Shown here piece after piece: positions 6,354 through 15,055 of a stretch of DNA of 35,940 bases. The stretch is taken from contig JAFQTO010000013.1 of NCBI GenBank assembly GCA_017408985.1, positions 1 through 35,940 of the forward strand. Direction: 5' to 3'. Position 1 is the stretch's first letter. Every line of letters begins with the position of its first letter. The stretch comes from Clostridia bacterium (lineage in GTDB: Bacteria > Bacillota > Clostridia > Oscillospirales > Butyricicoccaceae). A program made the translations under genes and the position numbers. Below the pieces are notes generated by a model. The model was not told the origin of the DNA, searched no databases, and saw only the letters and a list, made by a program, of their open reading frames with translations.

Positions 6354-8177
6354 TTATTCGACGGTGACCGATTTTGCAAGATTGCGGGGCTTGTCGATGT
6401 CACAGCCTCTTGCGGCACCTACGTAGTAGGAGAACAGCTGCATAGGCACGATGCTCAGCGATGCCGAGATCTCGGCAGGGCAGGCGGGGATCTTTATGAC
6501 GTGGTCGCAGACCTCGCCGTCGGGCTCAAAGTCGCTGTTCGTGACCAGAATGACGTCAGCGCCGCGGGCTTTGACCGACTTGACGTTGGATACGGTCTTT
6601 TCCAGCAGGTCGGGGTCGCAGGCAAGTGCGATGACCACCGTACCCTCCTCGATAAGCGAGATAGTACCGTGCTTCAGCTCGCCGCCCGCGTATGCCTCGC
6701 TGTGTATGTAGGATATCTCCTTGAGCTTGAGGGATGCTTCCTGGGCTGCGGCACAGTCGATGCCTCTGCCGATGAAGAACATATTGTTTCGGTTGTGATA
6801 TGCCGAAGCCAGATACTGTATCTGCTCGCGCAATTTGAGTATCTCCTCGATCTGCTCGGGCAGATGTGCGATGGCGGCGCAGTAGTCCTTTGCCTTTTCG
6901 GTAGTGATCTTACCGTTGGCAAGAGCCGCTTTGATGGCTATCAGATAGAGTGCGCTCAGCTGCGCCGAATAGGCTTTGGTGGTGGCAACGGCTATCTCGG
7001 GACCTGCCCAGGTATACAGTACGCCGTCTGCTTCTCTGGCGGCGTTGGAGGCAACTACGTTGACTACCGCGACAGCCTTTGCGCCCTTGCGCTTTGCCTC
7101 ACGCATAGCGGCAAGTGTGTCGGCAGTCTCGCCCGACTGGGTGACCACGATGCACAGATCTCTGGGGCTGACTATGGGATCACTATAGCGGAACTCACTG
7201 GCAATGGTGGCGATAACGGGGATGCGTGCCAGCTTCTCTATCAGCACCTTGCCCACCAGACCTGCGTGCAGGGCGCTGCCGCAGGCAACGATATGTATGC
7301 GGTCGATATCCTTGAACAGCTCGTCGGTCAGACCGCACTCCTCAAGAGCGGGCAGACCGTTTTTGATACGGGGGATGACCGTGTCGCGTACGGCTTTGGG
7401 CTGCTCGAATATCTCCTTGATCATAAAATGCTCGTATCCGCCCTTTTCAGCAGAGGAGGTATCCCAGGTGACCGTGTTTACTTCCTTTTCGATCTCCTCA
7501 CCAAGGGCGTTGTATACGGTAACCCCCTCTGCGGTAACACGTGCGGCCTCACCGTCGCTGAGCACGATGAAACGGCGTGTCATCTGCAGGATCGCGGGGA
7601 TGTCCGAGGCGATCATATTCTCGCCCTCGCCCAGACCGATTATCAGGGGATTATCGCGTCGGGTACAGAAGATCTCGTCGGGACGGTCGGCAGAAACGAC
7701 CGCAAAAGCATAAGCACCGCGCAGGCGTCTGCCCAGCTCAAGTATGGTGGCGATGGGGTCGCCGTTATAGTACATCTGGAACAGATGGGCGGCTACCTCG
7801 CTGTCGGTCTGAGACTTGATGGTGTAGCCTTCCTGCCTGAGCATCTCTCTTATTTCCAGATAATTCTCAAGTATTCCGTTGTGTACAAGTGCTATCCTGC
7901 CGTTGTCGCTGACGTGGGGGTGTGCGTTGACGTCCGAGGGCTCACCGTGGGTAGCCCAGCGTGTATGACCTATGCCGCAGCGGGAAGAGGAAGGCTCATC
8001 CTGCAGCTTCTGATCCAGCGTATTAATTCTGCCCTTGGTCTTGATGACCTTGAGCCCGTCGTCCTCTATAAGCGCAACGCCTGCCGAGTCGTAGCCGCGG
8101 TATTCCAGCTTATACAGTCCGTTGAGAAGAACAGGTACAGCACTCTTGATGCCTGCATAACCAACAATTCCACACAT
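6354..8177 (-). CDS. glmS: Glutamine--fructose-6-phosphate aminotransferase (isomerizing)
   Basis: 607 residues, the standard length. It makes glucosamine-6-phosphate from fructose-6-phosphate and glutamine, the first step of UDP-GlcNAc and cell wall precursor synthesis, in the cytoplasm. It begins MCGIVGYAG, so Cys2 is the N-terminal glutaminase nucleophile after Met removal. The class II amidotransferase half (to about 240) shows GHTRWATHG and HNGILENY. Two SIS domains follow, with CGSALHAG, SQSGETADT-like (here TQSGETADT) and the conserved end DKPRNLAKSVTVE. It is the last gene of the operon, preceded by a glmS ribozyme in the glmM-glmS gap. Start ATG 8177 has GGAGAG upstream. Confidence 0.98.
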   Translation of the reverse strand: MCGIVGYAGIKSAVPVLLNGLYKLEYRGYDSAGVALIEDDGLKVIKTKGRINTLDQKLQDEPSSSRCGIGHTRWATHGEPSDVNAHPHVSDNGRIALVHNGILENYLEIREMLRQEGYTIKSQTDSEVAAHLFQMYYNGDPIATILELGRRLRGAYAFAVVSADRPDEIFCTRRDNPLIIGLGEGENMIASDIPAILQMTRRFIVLSDGEAARVTAEGVTVYNALGEEIEKEVNTVTWDTSSAEKGGYEHFMIKEIFEQPKAVRDTVIPRIKNGLPALEECGLTDELFKDIDRIHIVACGSALHAGLVGKVLIEKLARIPVIATIASEFRYSDPIVSPRDLCIVVTQSGETADTLAAMREAKRKGAKAVAVVNVVASNAAREADGVLYTWAGPEIAVATTKAYSAQLSALYLIAIKAALANGKITTEKAKDYCAAIAHLPEQIEEILKLREQIQYLASAYHNRNNMFFIGRGIDCAAAQEASLKLKEISYIHSEAYAGGELKHGTISLIEEGTVVIALACDPDLLEKTVSNVKSVKARGADVILVTNSDFEPDGEVCDHVIKIPACPAEISASLSIVPMQLFSYYVGAARGCDIDKPRNLAKSVTVE

Positions 8178-8216
8178 ATATATGCACTCTCCGTTATGTT
8201 CAGTATATCGTATCCT

Positions 8217-8378
8217 GACCTGAGCCTTTGTTGCACGGTTGCCCGTGTTTTTTGCTCTCAGGCTTGTGCCGCGGATACAAAGCGGCAGGAGGCATCCGCC
8301 GAATATTTCGATTTTCGAAAGCTAAACTTTCAACCTCCGCCTCGTCGACCTGCAGGCAGAAATGCAGGTTCGGGCGCT
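8217..8378 (-). ncRNA. glmS ribozyme (glucosamine-6-phosphate activated)
   Basis: On the minus strand the segment begins A|GCGCCCGAAC, with predicted self-cleavage between 8378 and 8377. It continues into the conserved core GACGAGGCGGAGGTT (within 8332-8349) and ATTCGGCGGATGCCTCC (about 8288-8308). A P4-type closing helix pairs GCCTGAG with CTCAGGTC near 8217-8265. This matches the known glmS ribozyme closely. In the family, glucosamine-6-phosphate binding triggers cleavage and mRNA decay, giving feedback on GlmS. It starts 8 bases after the glmM stop codon, so it sits inside a polycistronic message rather than at a 5' end. Confidence 0.93.
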
Positions 8379-8385
8379 GTAACTG

Positions 8386-9738
8386 TTACGCTTTTTGCGC
8401 AAGGCTGCGTATAACGTCTGCCGCCTTGTGAGCCATGGCGTTGACAATTTCCGGATCTTTGCCCTCTACCATAACTCTGACCTTGGCTTCTGTGCCCGAG
8501 GGACGGATAAGTATCCTGCCGCTGTCACCGAAAAGCCGGCGGATCTCATCTTCGATAGCCTTTACCTCGTCACTTGCGCCAATGGTTTTCTTCAGTTCGT
8601 TTCTCACCTCCACGTTTATCATCACCTGTGGGAAGGAAGATATGATGCGGCTGAGATCGGATGCCTTCATTCCCGTTGCTTTTATCATAGAGAGGATCTG
8701 TACCGCAGTCATCTCGCCGTCACCGGTGGTGCAGTAATCGGTCATAATAACGTGACCCGACTGCTCACCGCCTATGTTGCAGCCCGATGCCAGCATCTCC
8801 TCAAGTACGTATCTGTCGCCTACGGCGGTAACACGGCCGCTTATGCCGCGGCTTTTGAGAAATTCGTGCAGTCCCAGATTGGACATAACTGTCACCACAA
8901 CGCCGCCTGCAAGTCTGCCCTCATCCTGCATATATGCAGCCAGCGCGCCTATTATGCGGTCGCCGTCTATCTCGTCGCCGTTCTCGTCCACCATCAGACA
9001 GCGGTCGGCATCACCGTCAAAAGCTATGCCTATATCGTAGTTTCCGTTTTTGACACCCTCTTTGAGCGCGCCCAGATGGGTACTGCCGCAGCGGTCATTG
9101 ATGTTGACACCGTCGGGAGTGCAGGCAATAAAATCTGCCTGACAGCCCAGAAGCGGGAATATGACGGGCGCGGTCTTGGATGCCGCACCGTTTGCACAGT
9201 CTATCAGCACACGCATCCCGTCCAGCTGCCTGCCGCAGCCTGCCAGATGTCGCGCATACTCCTCTGCGGCATCGCCCTGCCACAGCTTCTTGACGCCGAC
9301 CTCCGCACCCGTTTTGAGCTTGAGGGAGTCAAAGGCGTCTATGTACTCTTCGATCTCGGCTTCCTGCTCGTCCCGCAGCTTGTATCCGCTTGCGCCGAAC
9401 AGCTTGATGCCGTTGTGCTCAAAGGGATTGTGGGATGCCGATATGACCACGCCCGAATCCACAAAATCGTAGTTTGCGGTAAAATATGCTACGGCAGGGG
9501 TGGGCAGTACGCCCAGATCGATAACGTCGGCGCCGCCCGCGCACAGACCCGCGCACAGAGAAGCGGTTATCATATCACCCGAGATACGGGTGTCTCTGCC
9601 TATAATGAACAGAGGCTTGCGATTAAGCGCCTTGCCCAGCACCAAAGCCGATGCGGCACCTGCCTTGAACGACAGATCACAGCTCAGCTCGCTGCCCGCA
9701 ATACCTCTGATGCCGTCAGTTCCGAAATACTTGCCCAT
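8386..9738 (-). CDS. glmM: Phosphoglucosamine mutase
   Basis: 450 residues, normal length. It converts glucosamine-6-phosphate to glucosamine-1-phosphate, the step after GlmS. It begins GKYFGTDGIRG. The active-site phosphoserine loop ISASHNP places Ser102 as in characterised GlmM proteins. The magnesium loop DGDADR lies around residue 243 and the phosphate-binding RPSGTEAKVRVM near the C terminus. Start ATG 9738 has AGGAG upstream, 15 bases after ruvB. Being directly upstream of glmS, it shares a transcript, and the ribozyme cut would separate the two messages. Confidence 0.97.
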   Translation of the reverse strand: MGKYFGTDGIRGIAGSELSCDLSFKAGAASALVLGKALNRKPLFIIGRDTRISGDMITASLCAGLCAGGADVIDLGVLPTPAVAYFTANYDFVDSGVVISASHNPFEHNGIKLFGASGYKLRDEQEAEIEEYIDAFDSLKLKTGAEVGVKKLWQGDAAEEYARHLAGCGRQLDGMRVLIDCANGAASKTAPVIFPLLGCQADFIACTPDGVNINDRCGSTHLGALKEGVKNGNYDIGIAFDGDADRCLMVDENGDEIDGDRIIGALAAYMQDEGRLAGGVVVTVMSNLGLHEFLKSRGISGRVTAVGDRYVLEEMLASGCNIGGEQSGHVIMTDYCTTGDGEMTAVQILSMIKATGMKASDLSRIISSFPQVMINVEVRNELKKTIGASDEVKAIEDEIRRLFGDSGRILIRPSGTEAKVRVMVEGKDPEIVNAMAHKAADVIRSLAQKA

Positions 9739-9753
9739 ATTTATGTAAACTCC

Positions 9754-10788
9754 TTATTTCAGCTCCATTTGTCCCATAAAGGGTATGCCCAGATGCTCGT
9801 ATGCCCGCTGTGTCACGCATCTGCCGCGGGGTGTGCGGCTGAGAAAACCTATCTGCATCAGATAGGGCTCGTATACGTCCTCGAGGGTGATGCTCTCCTC
9901 ACCGATGGTGGCGGCAAGGGTGTCAAGCCCCACGGGGCCGCCGCCGAAGTTGCGGATGATGCTCTCCATCATCCTGCGGTCGGTGTGATCCAGACCAAGA
10001 TCGTCGATATCCAGCGCCGACAGCGCCATATCGGCTATTCCTTTTGTGATAACGCCCTGACCTCTTACCTGGGCGTAGTCGCGCACCCGCTTTAATAGAC
10101 GGTTGGCGATACGGGGCGTGCCCCGTGAGCGTGAAGCTATCTCAACGGCACCTGCCTGCTCTGCCTCGATGCCAAGAAGGGAAGCCGAGCGCATAACGAT
10201 CCGCGTCAGCTCGTCAATAGTATACATATCCAGCTTGAGTTGAACGCCGAAACGGTCGCGCAGGGGAGAGGACAGCTGACCGGAACGGGTGGTAGCGCCT
10301 ATGAGCGTGAACCTGCGCAGGTCAAGCCGCACGGAACGGGCGGAGGGACCCTTGCCTATCATGATATCCAGCGCAAAATCCTCCATAGCGGGGTAGAGTA
10401 TCTCTTCCACCGCGCGGGACAGTCTGTGTATCTCGTCTATAAACAGTACGTCGTTGTCGTTGAGGGTGGTCAGAAGTGCGGCAAGATCGCCGGTCTTTTC
10501 GATAGCGGGGCCCGAGGTCACGCGGATGTTGACCCCCATCTCGTTGGCGATGACTCCCGCAAGGGTGGTCTTGCCCAATCCCGGAGGGCCGTAGAGCAGC
10601 ACGTGATCCAGCGGCTCGTGACGCAGACGTGCCGCCTCGATGAATATTTTGAGATTGTCCTTACTGCGCTCCTGACCCACGTACTCACTGAGAAAGGACG
10701 GGCGGAGGGATACCTCGCCGCTGTCGTTCTCGGTGAGAGTGCTGGCAACGATGCGCTCTTCCATTTCCTGACCGAACTCTATAGCCAT
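9754..10788 (-). CDS. ruvB: Holliday junction branch migration ATPase RuvB
   Basis: 344 residues. Hexameric AAA+ motor that, with RuvA, drives branch migration of Holliday junctions in recombinational repair. Visible motifs: [11 protein letters not shown] near the N terminus, Walker A GPPGLGKT at 67-74, Walker B DEIH at 118-121, sensor 1 GATTR at 164-168, the arginine-finger segment SPLRDRFG, and the C-terminal winged-helix region ending with [10 protein letters not shown]. Start ATG 10788 has GAGG upstream and lies 14 bases after the ruvA stop. Confidence 0.98.
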   Translation of the reverse strand: MAIEFGQEMEERIVASTLTENDSGEVSLRPSFLSEYVGQERSKDNLKIFIEAARLRHEPLDHVLLYGPPGLGKTTLAGVIANEMGVNIRVTSGPAIEKTGDLAALLTTLNDNDVLFIDEIHRLSRAVEEILYPAMEDFALDIMIGKGPSARSVRLDLRRFTLIGATTRSGQLSSPLRDRFGVQLKLDMYTIDELTRIVMRSASLLGIEAEQAGAVEIASRSRGTPRIANRLLKRVRDYAQVRGQGVITKGIADMALSALDIDDLGLDHTDRRMMESIIRNFGGGPVGLDTLAATIGEESITLEDVYEPYLMQIGFLSRTPRGRCVTQRAYEHLGIPFMGQMELK

Positions 10789-10802
10789 GTCTTAACCTCT
10801 GC

Positions 10803-11399
10803 TCAAAACAGTTTTTTCAGGGCTGCGCGGATAAGCTCCTCGGTCTGCAGACCCTTGTTTTCCTCGCCCTTGAGGGCGTTTACCGCCGCCGCTCTGGGAT
10901 ATCCGAGCGCGATAAGAGCGGCAATGGCGTCCTCCATAGCGCTGCTCTGCGTAGGCTGTGCGGCGGCAGGGAGGCCGACCTCGTCTGCGGATATCTGGGA
11001 TGCGTTTATCTTGTCCTTCAGCTCAAGTATGACCCTCTGCGCCAGCTTCTTGCCTACGCCGGGTGCGGCGCACAGCGCCTTTTCGTCCCCCGTGACGATG
11101 CACAGACTGAGCTTTTCGGGGGTGACGGTGCCGAGTATTGCAAGAGCGGCTTTGGGCCCCACGCCCGACACGCCGATAAGTTGCTTGAAACAGCTCAGCT
11201 CGCTCTGGGTGGCAAATCCGTACAGCTCAAATATATCCTCTCTGACGTGCAGGTATGTATAAAAAGTGACCTCCTCGCCGCGCTTGAGAGGCGACGAAGA
11301 ATTGAAGGAGGTGTTAATGGAATAACCCACACCGCCTGCGTCGATGACCACCAGCGACGGCTCGATAACGGCAGCCTTACCTCTGATAAAATAGAACAA
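10803..11399 (-). CDS. ruvA: Holliday junction DNA-binding protein RuvA
   Basis: 198 residues from a TTG start at 11399, giving LFYFIRGK..., which matches the usual RuvA opening MxxYIRGxL; GGGGTG lies eight bases upstream. An in-frame TTG at 11444 would add 15 unlikely residues. The OB-fold (to about 63) contains FYTYLHVREDIFELYGF. Two helix-hairpin-helix motifs follow, with GVSGVGPKAALAIL and APGVGKKLAQRVILELK. After an Ala/Gln-rich linker comes the small domain III (ALIALGYPRAAAVNAL) that contacts RuvB. First gene of the minus-strand operon. Confidence 0.95.
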   Translation of the reverse strand: MFYFIRGKAAVIEPSLVVIDAGGVGYSINTSFNSSSPLKRGEEVTFYTYLHVREDIFELYGFATQSELSCFKQLIGVSGVGPKAALAILGTVTPEKLSLCIVTGDEKALCAAPGVGKKLAQRVILELKDKINASQISADEVGLPAAAQPTQSSAMEDAIAALIALGYPRAAAVNALKGEENKGLQTEELIRAALKKLF

Positions 11400-11476
11400 A
11401 ATCAAACACCCCGCATCAATATGTTTGGGTATATCCGACAGCAATACCCCTGAACGACCTATATATAGTCTATTAT

Positions 11477-11505
11477 ATTATATAGTACCGTATCTGATTT
11501 TGCAA
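11477..11505 (-). promoter_or_regulatory. Promoter of the ruvAB-glmM-glmS operon
   Basis: On the minus strand TTGCAA (11505-11500), a 17 base spacer and a perfect TATAAT (11482-11477), about 78 bases upstream of the ruvA TTG start. Confidence 0.8.
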
Positions 11506-11558
11506 TAGACATAACGGTTTTTCTTGGATAATACCCACAATCTCTCCGTAAAGATATA

Positions 11559-11587
11559 TTGACTAAACCTCTCCTTGATGTTAAAAT
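11559..11587 (+). promoter_or_regulatory. Promoter of the SLH-domain protein gene
   Basis: TTGACT (11559-11564), a 17 base spacer and TAAAAT (11582-11587), about 60 bases upstream of the GTG start. Confidence 0.75.
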
Positions 11588-11649
11588 AATATTACAACAA
11601 TACTTTTTGTTCTTCCGGAGAGAATATAGATGAAAGGGGAGGTACGGCG

Positions 11650-12777
11650 GTGAAGAGATTTTTGGGTATTGCGGCATCGGTATGTATTCTGACGGCACTT
11701 TTGACGGTAGGTGCAAGTGCGGCAGAGAACGACGCTCTTCTTATAGCCCCCGCCCCCGCAGAGGACGACGGTGTCCTTGATATTGCTCCCGCCCCCGCAG
11801 AGGACGGTGCTTTGGATATCGCTCCCGCCCCCGCACAGCCCGACGGATATACCGACGTGTCCGAGGATCATTGGGCGATAGATGCTATCAGGCGTTACAC
11901 CAAGCTGGGTGCGCTGCAGGGCAATCCCGACGGCAGCTTTGAGCCCGACTCATATATGACCTGCGCACAGTTTGCCAGCTTTGTCAGCAGAGCCTTCAAG
12001 CTTGCCGATGCCGATCTTTCGGTGCTGGACGGCTTTGAGGGTGCGGACACGGGCGCGTGGTATGCTCAGGCGCTTGCCAACTGCGTGGCAGCGGGCGTCA
12101 TAGGCGGCAGTGACGGAACCTCTCTGTCCCCCGACAGCTTCGTTACCCGTGAGCAGGCGGTGGTAATGCTGTGCGGTTTATACGAAATAGAGGGATTGCA
12201 GAACGTCATCCCCAACTTTATCGACGGAGGAGAGATATCTCTGTGGGCAAGACCCTTTGTCGCCGCTCTCAGCAGATCGGGAGTAGTCAGAGGCTATCCC
12301 GACAAGACCTTCCGACCTGACGGCTGTCTGACCCGTGCCGAGGCGGTGCATCTTGCCGCCAAAATGGCTGACAGTATGGTAGGCTCGGGCACCTACGAGC
12401 TGGCGGTAAAGCTCAGTAACGACCGCAACGGCAGCAGGGTCATAGGCAAGAGTGCACGTGATCTTACCGACGTCAGCGGAGTTGCCGCAGAGCTTTGCTA
12501 TATGGTGGACAGCGAAGTCGATCTTATCGGTCTGTTTTTTGACTCCGAACTTGTTGACGACCTCAACGCAGCCGCAGAGGCTTTCTATGCAGGCGGTGAG
12601 GTATGGCGTGAGTATGGAAAGAAGATATCCGCATCCCTTTCGGGCAGTCGCGAATTTATCGACGCTTTCGTATCCAACGCCGGTGTTTCGACCCTGCAGA
12701 TAGGCAAGGAATACAATGTTGAAATAACCACCGGGCTGTCCAAGTATTATATGTCGGTGACCGTTAACGCCAACTGA
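11650..12777 (+). CDS. Secreted S-layer homology (SLH) domain protein
   Basis: 375 residues. The start is GTG 11650 with GGGGAGG upstream. A signal peptide (MKRFLGIAASVCILTALLTVGASA, written here only as its span 1-24) ends at an AxA-type site. Next comes an Ala-Pro-rich linker with three APAPA repeats (about 33-63). Three SLH modules follow: YTDVSEDHWA to about residue 112, one beginning FEGADTGAWYA, and one beginning FIDGGEISLWA with GYPDKTFRPD. SLH modules normally bind pyruvylated wall polymers and anchor proteins at the surface. The C-terminal part, about 130 residues from TYELAVKLSN, is not recognised. Single-gene unit with its own promoter and terminator. Confidence 0.87.
   Translation: MKRFLGIAASVCILTALLTVGASAAENDALLIAPAPAEDDGVLDIAPAPAEDGALDIAPAPAQPDGYTDVSEDHWAIDAIRRYTKLGALQGNPDGSFEPDSYMTCAQFASFVSRAFKLADADLSVLDGFEGADTGAWYAQALANCVAAGVIGGSDGTSLSPDSFVTREQAVVMLCGLYEIEGLQNVIPNFIDGGEISLWARPFVAALSRSGVVRGYPDKTFRPDGCLTRAEAVHLAAKMADSMVGSGTYELAVKLSNDRNGSRVIGKSARDLTDVSGVAAELCYMVDSEVDLIGLFFDSELVDDLNAAAEAFYAGGEVWREYGKKISASLSGSREFIDAFVSNAGVSTLQIGKEYNVEITTGLSKYYMSVTVNAN
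11743..11835 (+). repeat. In-frame APAPA coding repeat
   Basis: Three copies of an 18 base unit (AT-A/T/C-GC-C/T-CCCGCCCCCGCA) begin at 11743, 11782 and 11818, so the spacing is 39 then 36 bases. Each encodes IAPAPA followed by an acidic ED/QPD stretch, making a short proline linker before the SLH modules. Confidence 0.8.
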
Positions 12778-12797
12778 ATAATTCTGCAGACATACCT

Positions 12798-12824
12798 GCC
12801 CCCGAAAGCTTCGGGGGCTTTTTT
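12798..12824 (+). terminator. Terminator of the SLH-domain protein gene
   Basis: GCCCCCGAA (12798-12806) pairs with TTCGGGGGC (12810-12818) around AGC, followed by six T. Confidence 0.92.
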
Positions 12825-12829
12825 GTGCC

Positions 12830-12858
12830 TTGCATACGGCATAAAAAAGTGATATACT
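12830..12858 (+). promoter_or_regulatory. Promoter of tex
   Basis: TTGCAT (12830-12835), a 17 base spacer and TATACT (12853-12858), 31 bases upstream of the tex start. Confidence 0.75.
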
Positions 12859-12889
12859 GAAAAATACCCGATTTTTAAGGAGAGAAAAT

Positions 12890-15037
12890 ATGTCATACGC
12901 CGCAGCCATAGCAAAAGAGTTCAGCGTCAAAGAAGAATACGTTGCCAATATCATAGCCCTGCTTGATGAGGGCAATACCATACCCTTTATCGCCCGTTAC
13001 CGTAAAGAAATGCACGGCACTATGGACGATCAGACCATACGTCAGATATCCGATAAGCTGGAATATCTGCGTAACCTTGATGCCCGCCGTACAGAGGTGC
13101 GCGAGCTTATCGACGGTCAGGGCAATCTGACACCGGAGATAGCCGACGCTCTGCAAAAAGCCGTCACCCTCTCGGAGATAGACGATATCTACCGCCCCTT
13201 CCGACCCAAGCGCAAGACCCGTGCATCCATAGCCAAGGACAAGGGGCTTGAGCCGCTGGCGCAGTCTATATTGGACAGTCAGCAGACAAGCACCGACCCC
13301 CGCGCTCTCGCAGAGCCCTTCGTGGATGCCGAAAAAGGCGTAAACGATATAGATGAAGCCCTGCAGGGTGCCTGCGATATTATTGCCGAGCAGGTGAGCG
13401 ACAATGCCGAGGTGCGCAAGCGTGTGCGTAATCTGGTGCGTATCTACGGCGTGGTCACCTCCGAAAGCGCCAAAGAGGACACCGACAGCGTGTACGCCAC
13501 CTACTATGATTTCAGTCAGGGGGTCAGCAAGCTTGCCCATCACCGCGTGCTTGCCCTCAACCGCGGTGAAAAAGAAGAATTCCTGCGTGTCAATATCCGC
13601 ACCGACGATACCCGTCCCCTAAACGCCATCCGCAGTCTGTTTGTGCAGGGCGCCTCGGCTTGCGCACAGCTTGTACAGCAGGCCTGCGAGGATGCCTACA
13701 GCCGTCTTATCTATCCTTCCATAGAGCGTGAGGTCCGTGCCGAACTTACCGAAAACGCATCCGAGGAGGCCATCAAGCTCTTCGGTGTCAACCTCCGTCA
13801 GCTGCTTATGGCACCGCCCGTCAAGGGCAAGACGGCAATAGGCCTTGACCCGGGCTACCGCACGGGCTGTAAGCTTGCGGTGGTCGACCCCACGGGCAAG
13901 GTGCTTGACACCGCCGTTATCTATCCCACCCACGGCGAGGGGCAGGAGGCCAGAAGCGCGCAGATCCTCCGCGACAAGATAGCCGGATGGGGAGTGGAGA
14001 TAATCGCCATCGGCAACGGCACCGCCTCCAAAGAGACCGAGATGTTCTGCGCCAAAACCCTCAGGACCGTACCCCAAAAGGTCTCCTATATGGTGGTCTC
14101 CGAGGCGGGCGCGTCTGTATACTCGGCGTCCAAGCTGGCGGCTCAGGAGATGCCCGATTTTGACCTGACCCTCCGTTCGGCGGTGTCCATCGCGCGCAGA
14201 CTGCAGGATCCCCTTGCCGAGCTCGTAAAGATAGAACCCAAAGCCATCGGCGTTGGTCAGTATCAGCACGATATGCCCCAGAAGCGGCTTGAAGCCGCCC
14301 TCGACGGCGTGGTGGAGGACTGCGTCAACCTTGTGGGCGCCGACCTCAATACCGCATCCCCCGCTCTGCTTGAGCATATTTCCGGTCTGTCTGCCGCCGT
14401 GTGCAAGAATATCGTTGCCTACCGTGAAGAAAACGGCAGTTTTATATCCCGTGCCGAGCTCAAAAAAGTCCCCAAGCTTGGCCCCAAAGCTTTTGAACAG
14501 TGCGCAGGCTTTCTGCGTGTGCCGGGCGGCAAAAACCCCCTTGACAACACCGGTGTCCACCCCGAGAGCTACAAAGCCGCACAGCAGCTTTTGGAGCATT
14601 TCGGTATGACCGTCAAAGATCTGTCCAAAAACGGTGCGGCACTCAGCGAGAGAGCCAACGCAGAGGGGCTGAGCAGTCTTGCCGATATCCTGGGCGTAGG
14701 CGTGCCCACCCTGCAGGATATACTCCGTGAGCTGAGCAAGCCGGGCAGAGACCCCAGAGACGAGCTTCCCCCTCCCATGCTCCGCGAGGACGTGCTGGAT
14801 ATGAAGGATCTCAAAGAGGGTATGACCCTTCAGGGCACGGTGCGCAACGTTATCGACTTCGGCGCGTTCGTGGACATCGGCGTCCATCAGGACGGACTCG
14901 TTCACGTATCCCAGATAAGCGACAAATTTATCCGACACCCCTCCGAGGCACTCAAGGTCGGTGACGTGGTCACAGTTAAGGTGCTGGGTGTGGATCTTAA
15001 TAAAAAACGTATCAGCCTGACTATGAAAGGGCTGTAA
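12890..15037 (+). CDS. tex: Tex-family S1 RNA-binding transcription accessory protein
   Basis: 715 residues, the usual Tex length. The N-terminal helical Tex domain (IPFIARYRKE near 28-38, YRPFRPKRKTRA near 105) is followed by a YqgF/RNase H-like domain with AIGLDPGYRTGCKLAVVD around residue 317. Helix-hairpin-helix repeats come next (about 490-560, with LNTASPALLEHISGL), and a C-terminal S1 domain (about 645-715, GTVRNVIDFGAFVDIG). Tex proteins bind nucleic acid and affect transcription and stress or toxin gene expression in several bacteria; the mechanism is not settled. The start has AAGGAG upstream. capA-like and DUF4886 genes follow at 18-19 base gaps, so a three-gene operon is likely. 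Confidence 0.96.
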   Translation: MSYAAAIAKEFSVKEEYVANIIALLDEGNTIPFIARYRKEMHGTMDDQTIRQISDKLEYLRNLDARRTEVRELIDGQGNLTPEIADALQKAVTLSEIDDIYRPFRPKRKTRASIAKDKGLEPLAQSILDSQQTSTDPRALAEPFVDAEKGVNDIDEALQGACDIIAEQVSDNAEVRKRVRNLVRIYGVVTSESAKEDTDSVYATYYDFSQGVSKLAHHRVLALNRGEKEEFLRVNIRTDDTRPLNAIRSLFVQGASACAQLVQQACEDAYSRLIYPSIEREVRAELTENASEEAIKLFGVNLRQLLMAPPVKGKTAIGLDPGYRTGCKLAVVDPTGKVLDTAVIYPTHGEGQEARSAQILRDKIAGWGVEIIAIGNGTASKETEMFCAKTLRTVPQKVSYMVVSEAGASVYSASKLAAQEMPDFDLTLRSAVSIARRLQDPLAELVKIEPKAIGVGQYQHDMPQKRLEAALDGVVEDCVNLVGADLNTASPALLEHISGLSAAVCKNIVAYREENGSFISRAELKKVPKLGPKAFEQCAGFLRVPGGKNPLDNTGVHPESYKAAQQLLEHFGMTVKDLSKNGAALSERANAEGLSSLADILGVGVPTLQDILRELSKPGRDPRDELPPPMLREDVLDMKDLKEGMTLQGTVRNVIDFGAFVDIGVHQDGLVHVSQISDKFIRHPSEALKVGDVVTVKVLGVDLNKKRISLTMKGL

Positions 15038-15055
15038 TTCAGGGGAGGAAAAAGT

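Noticed and set aside
6243-8414. Open frame of about 720 codons on the plus strand opposite glmS and the ribozyme
   Set aside because: Antisense to glmS with no protein features. It is a side effect of the sense strand avoiding TTA, CTA and TCA codons.
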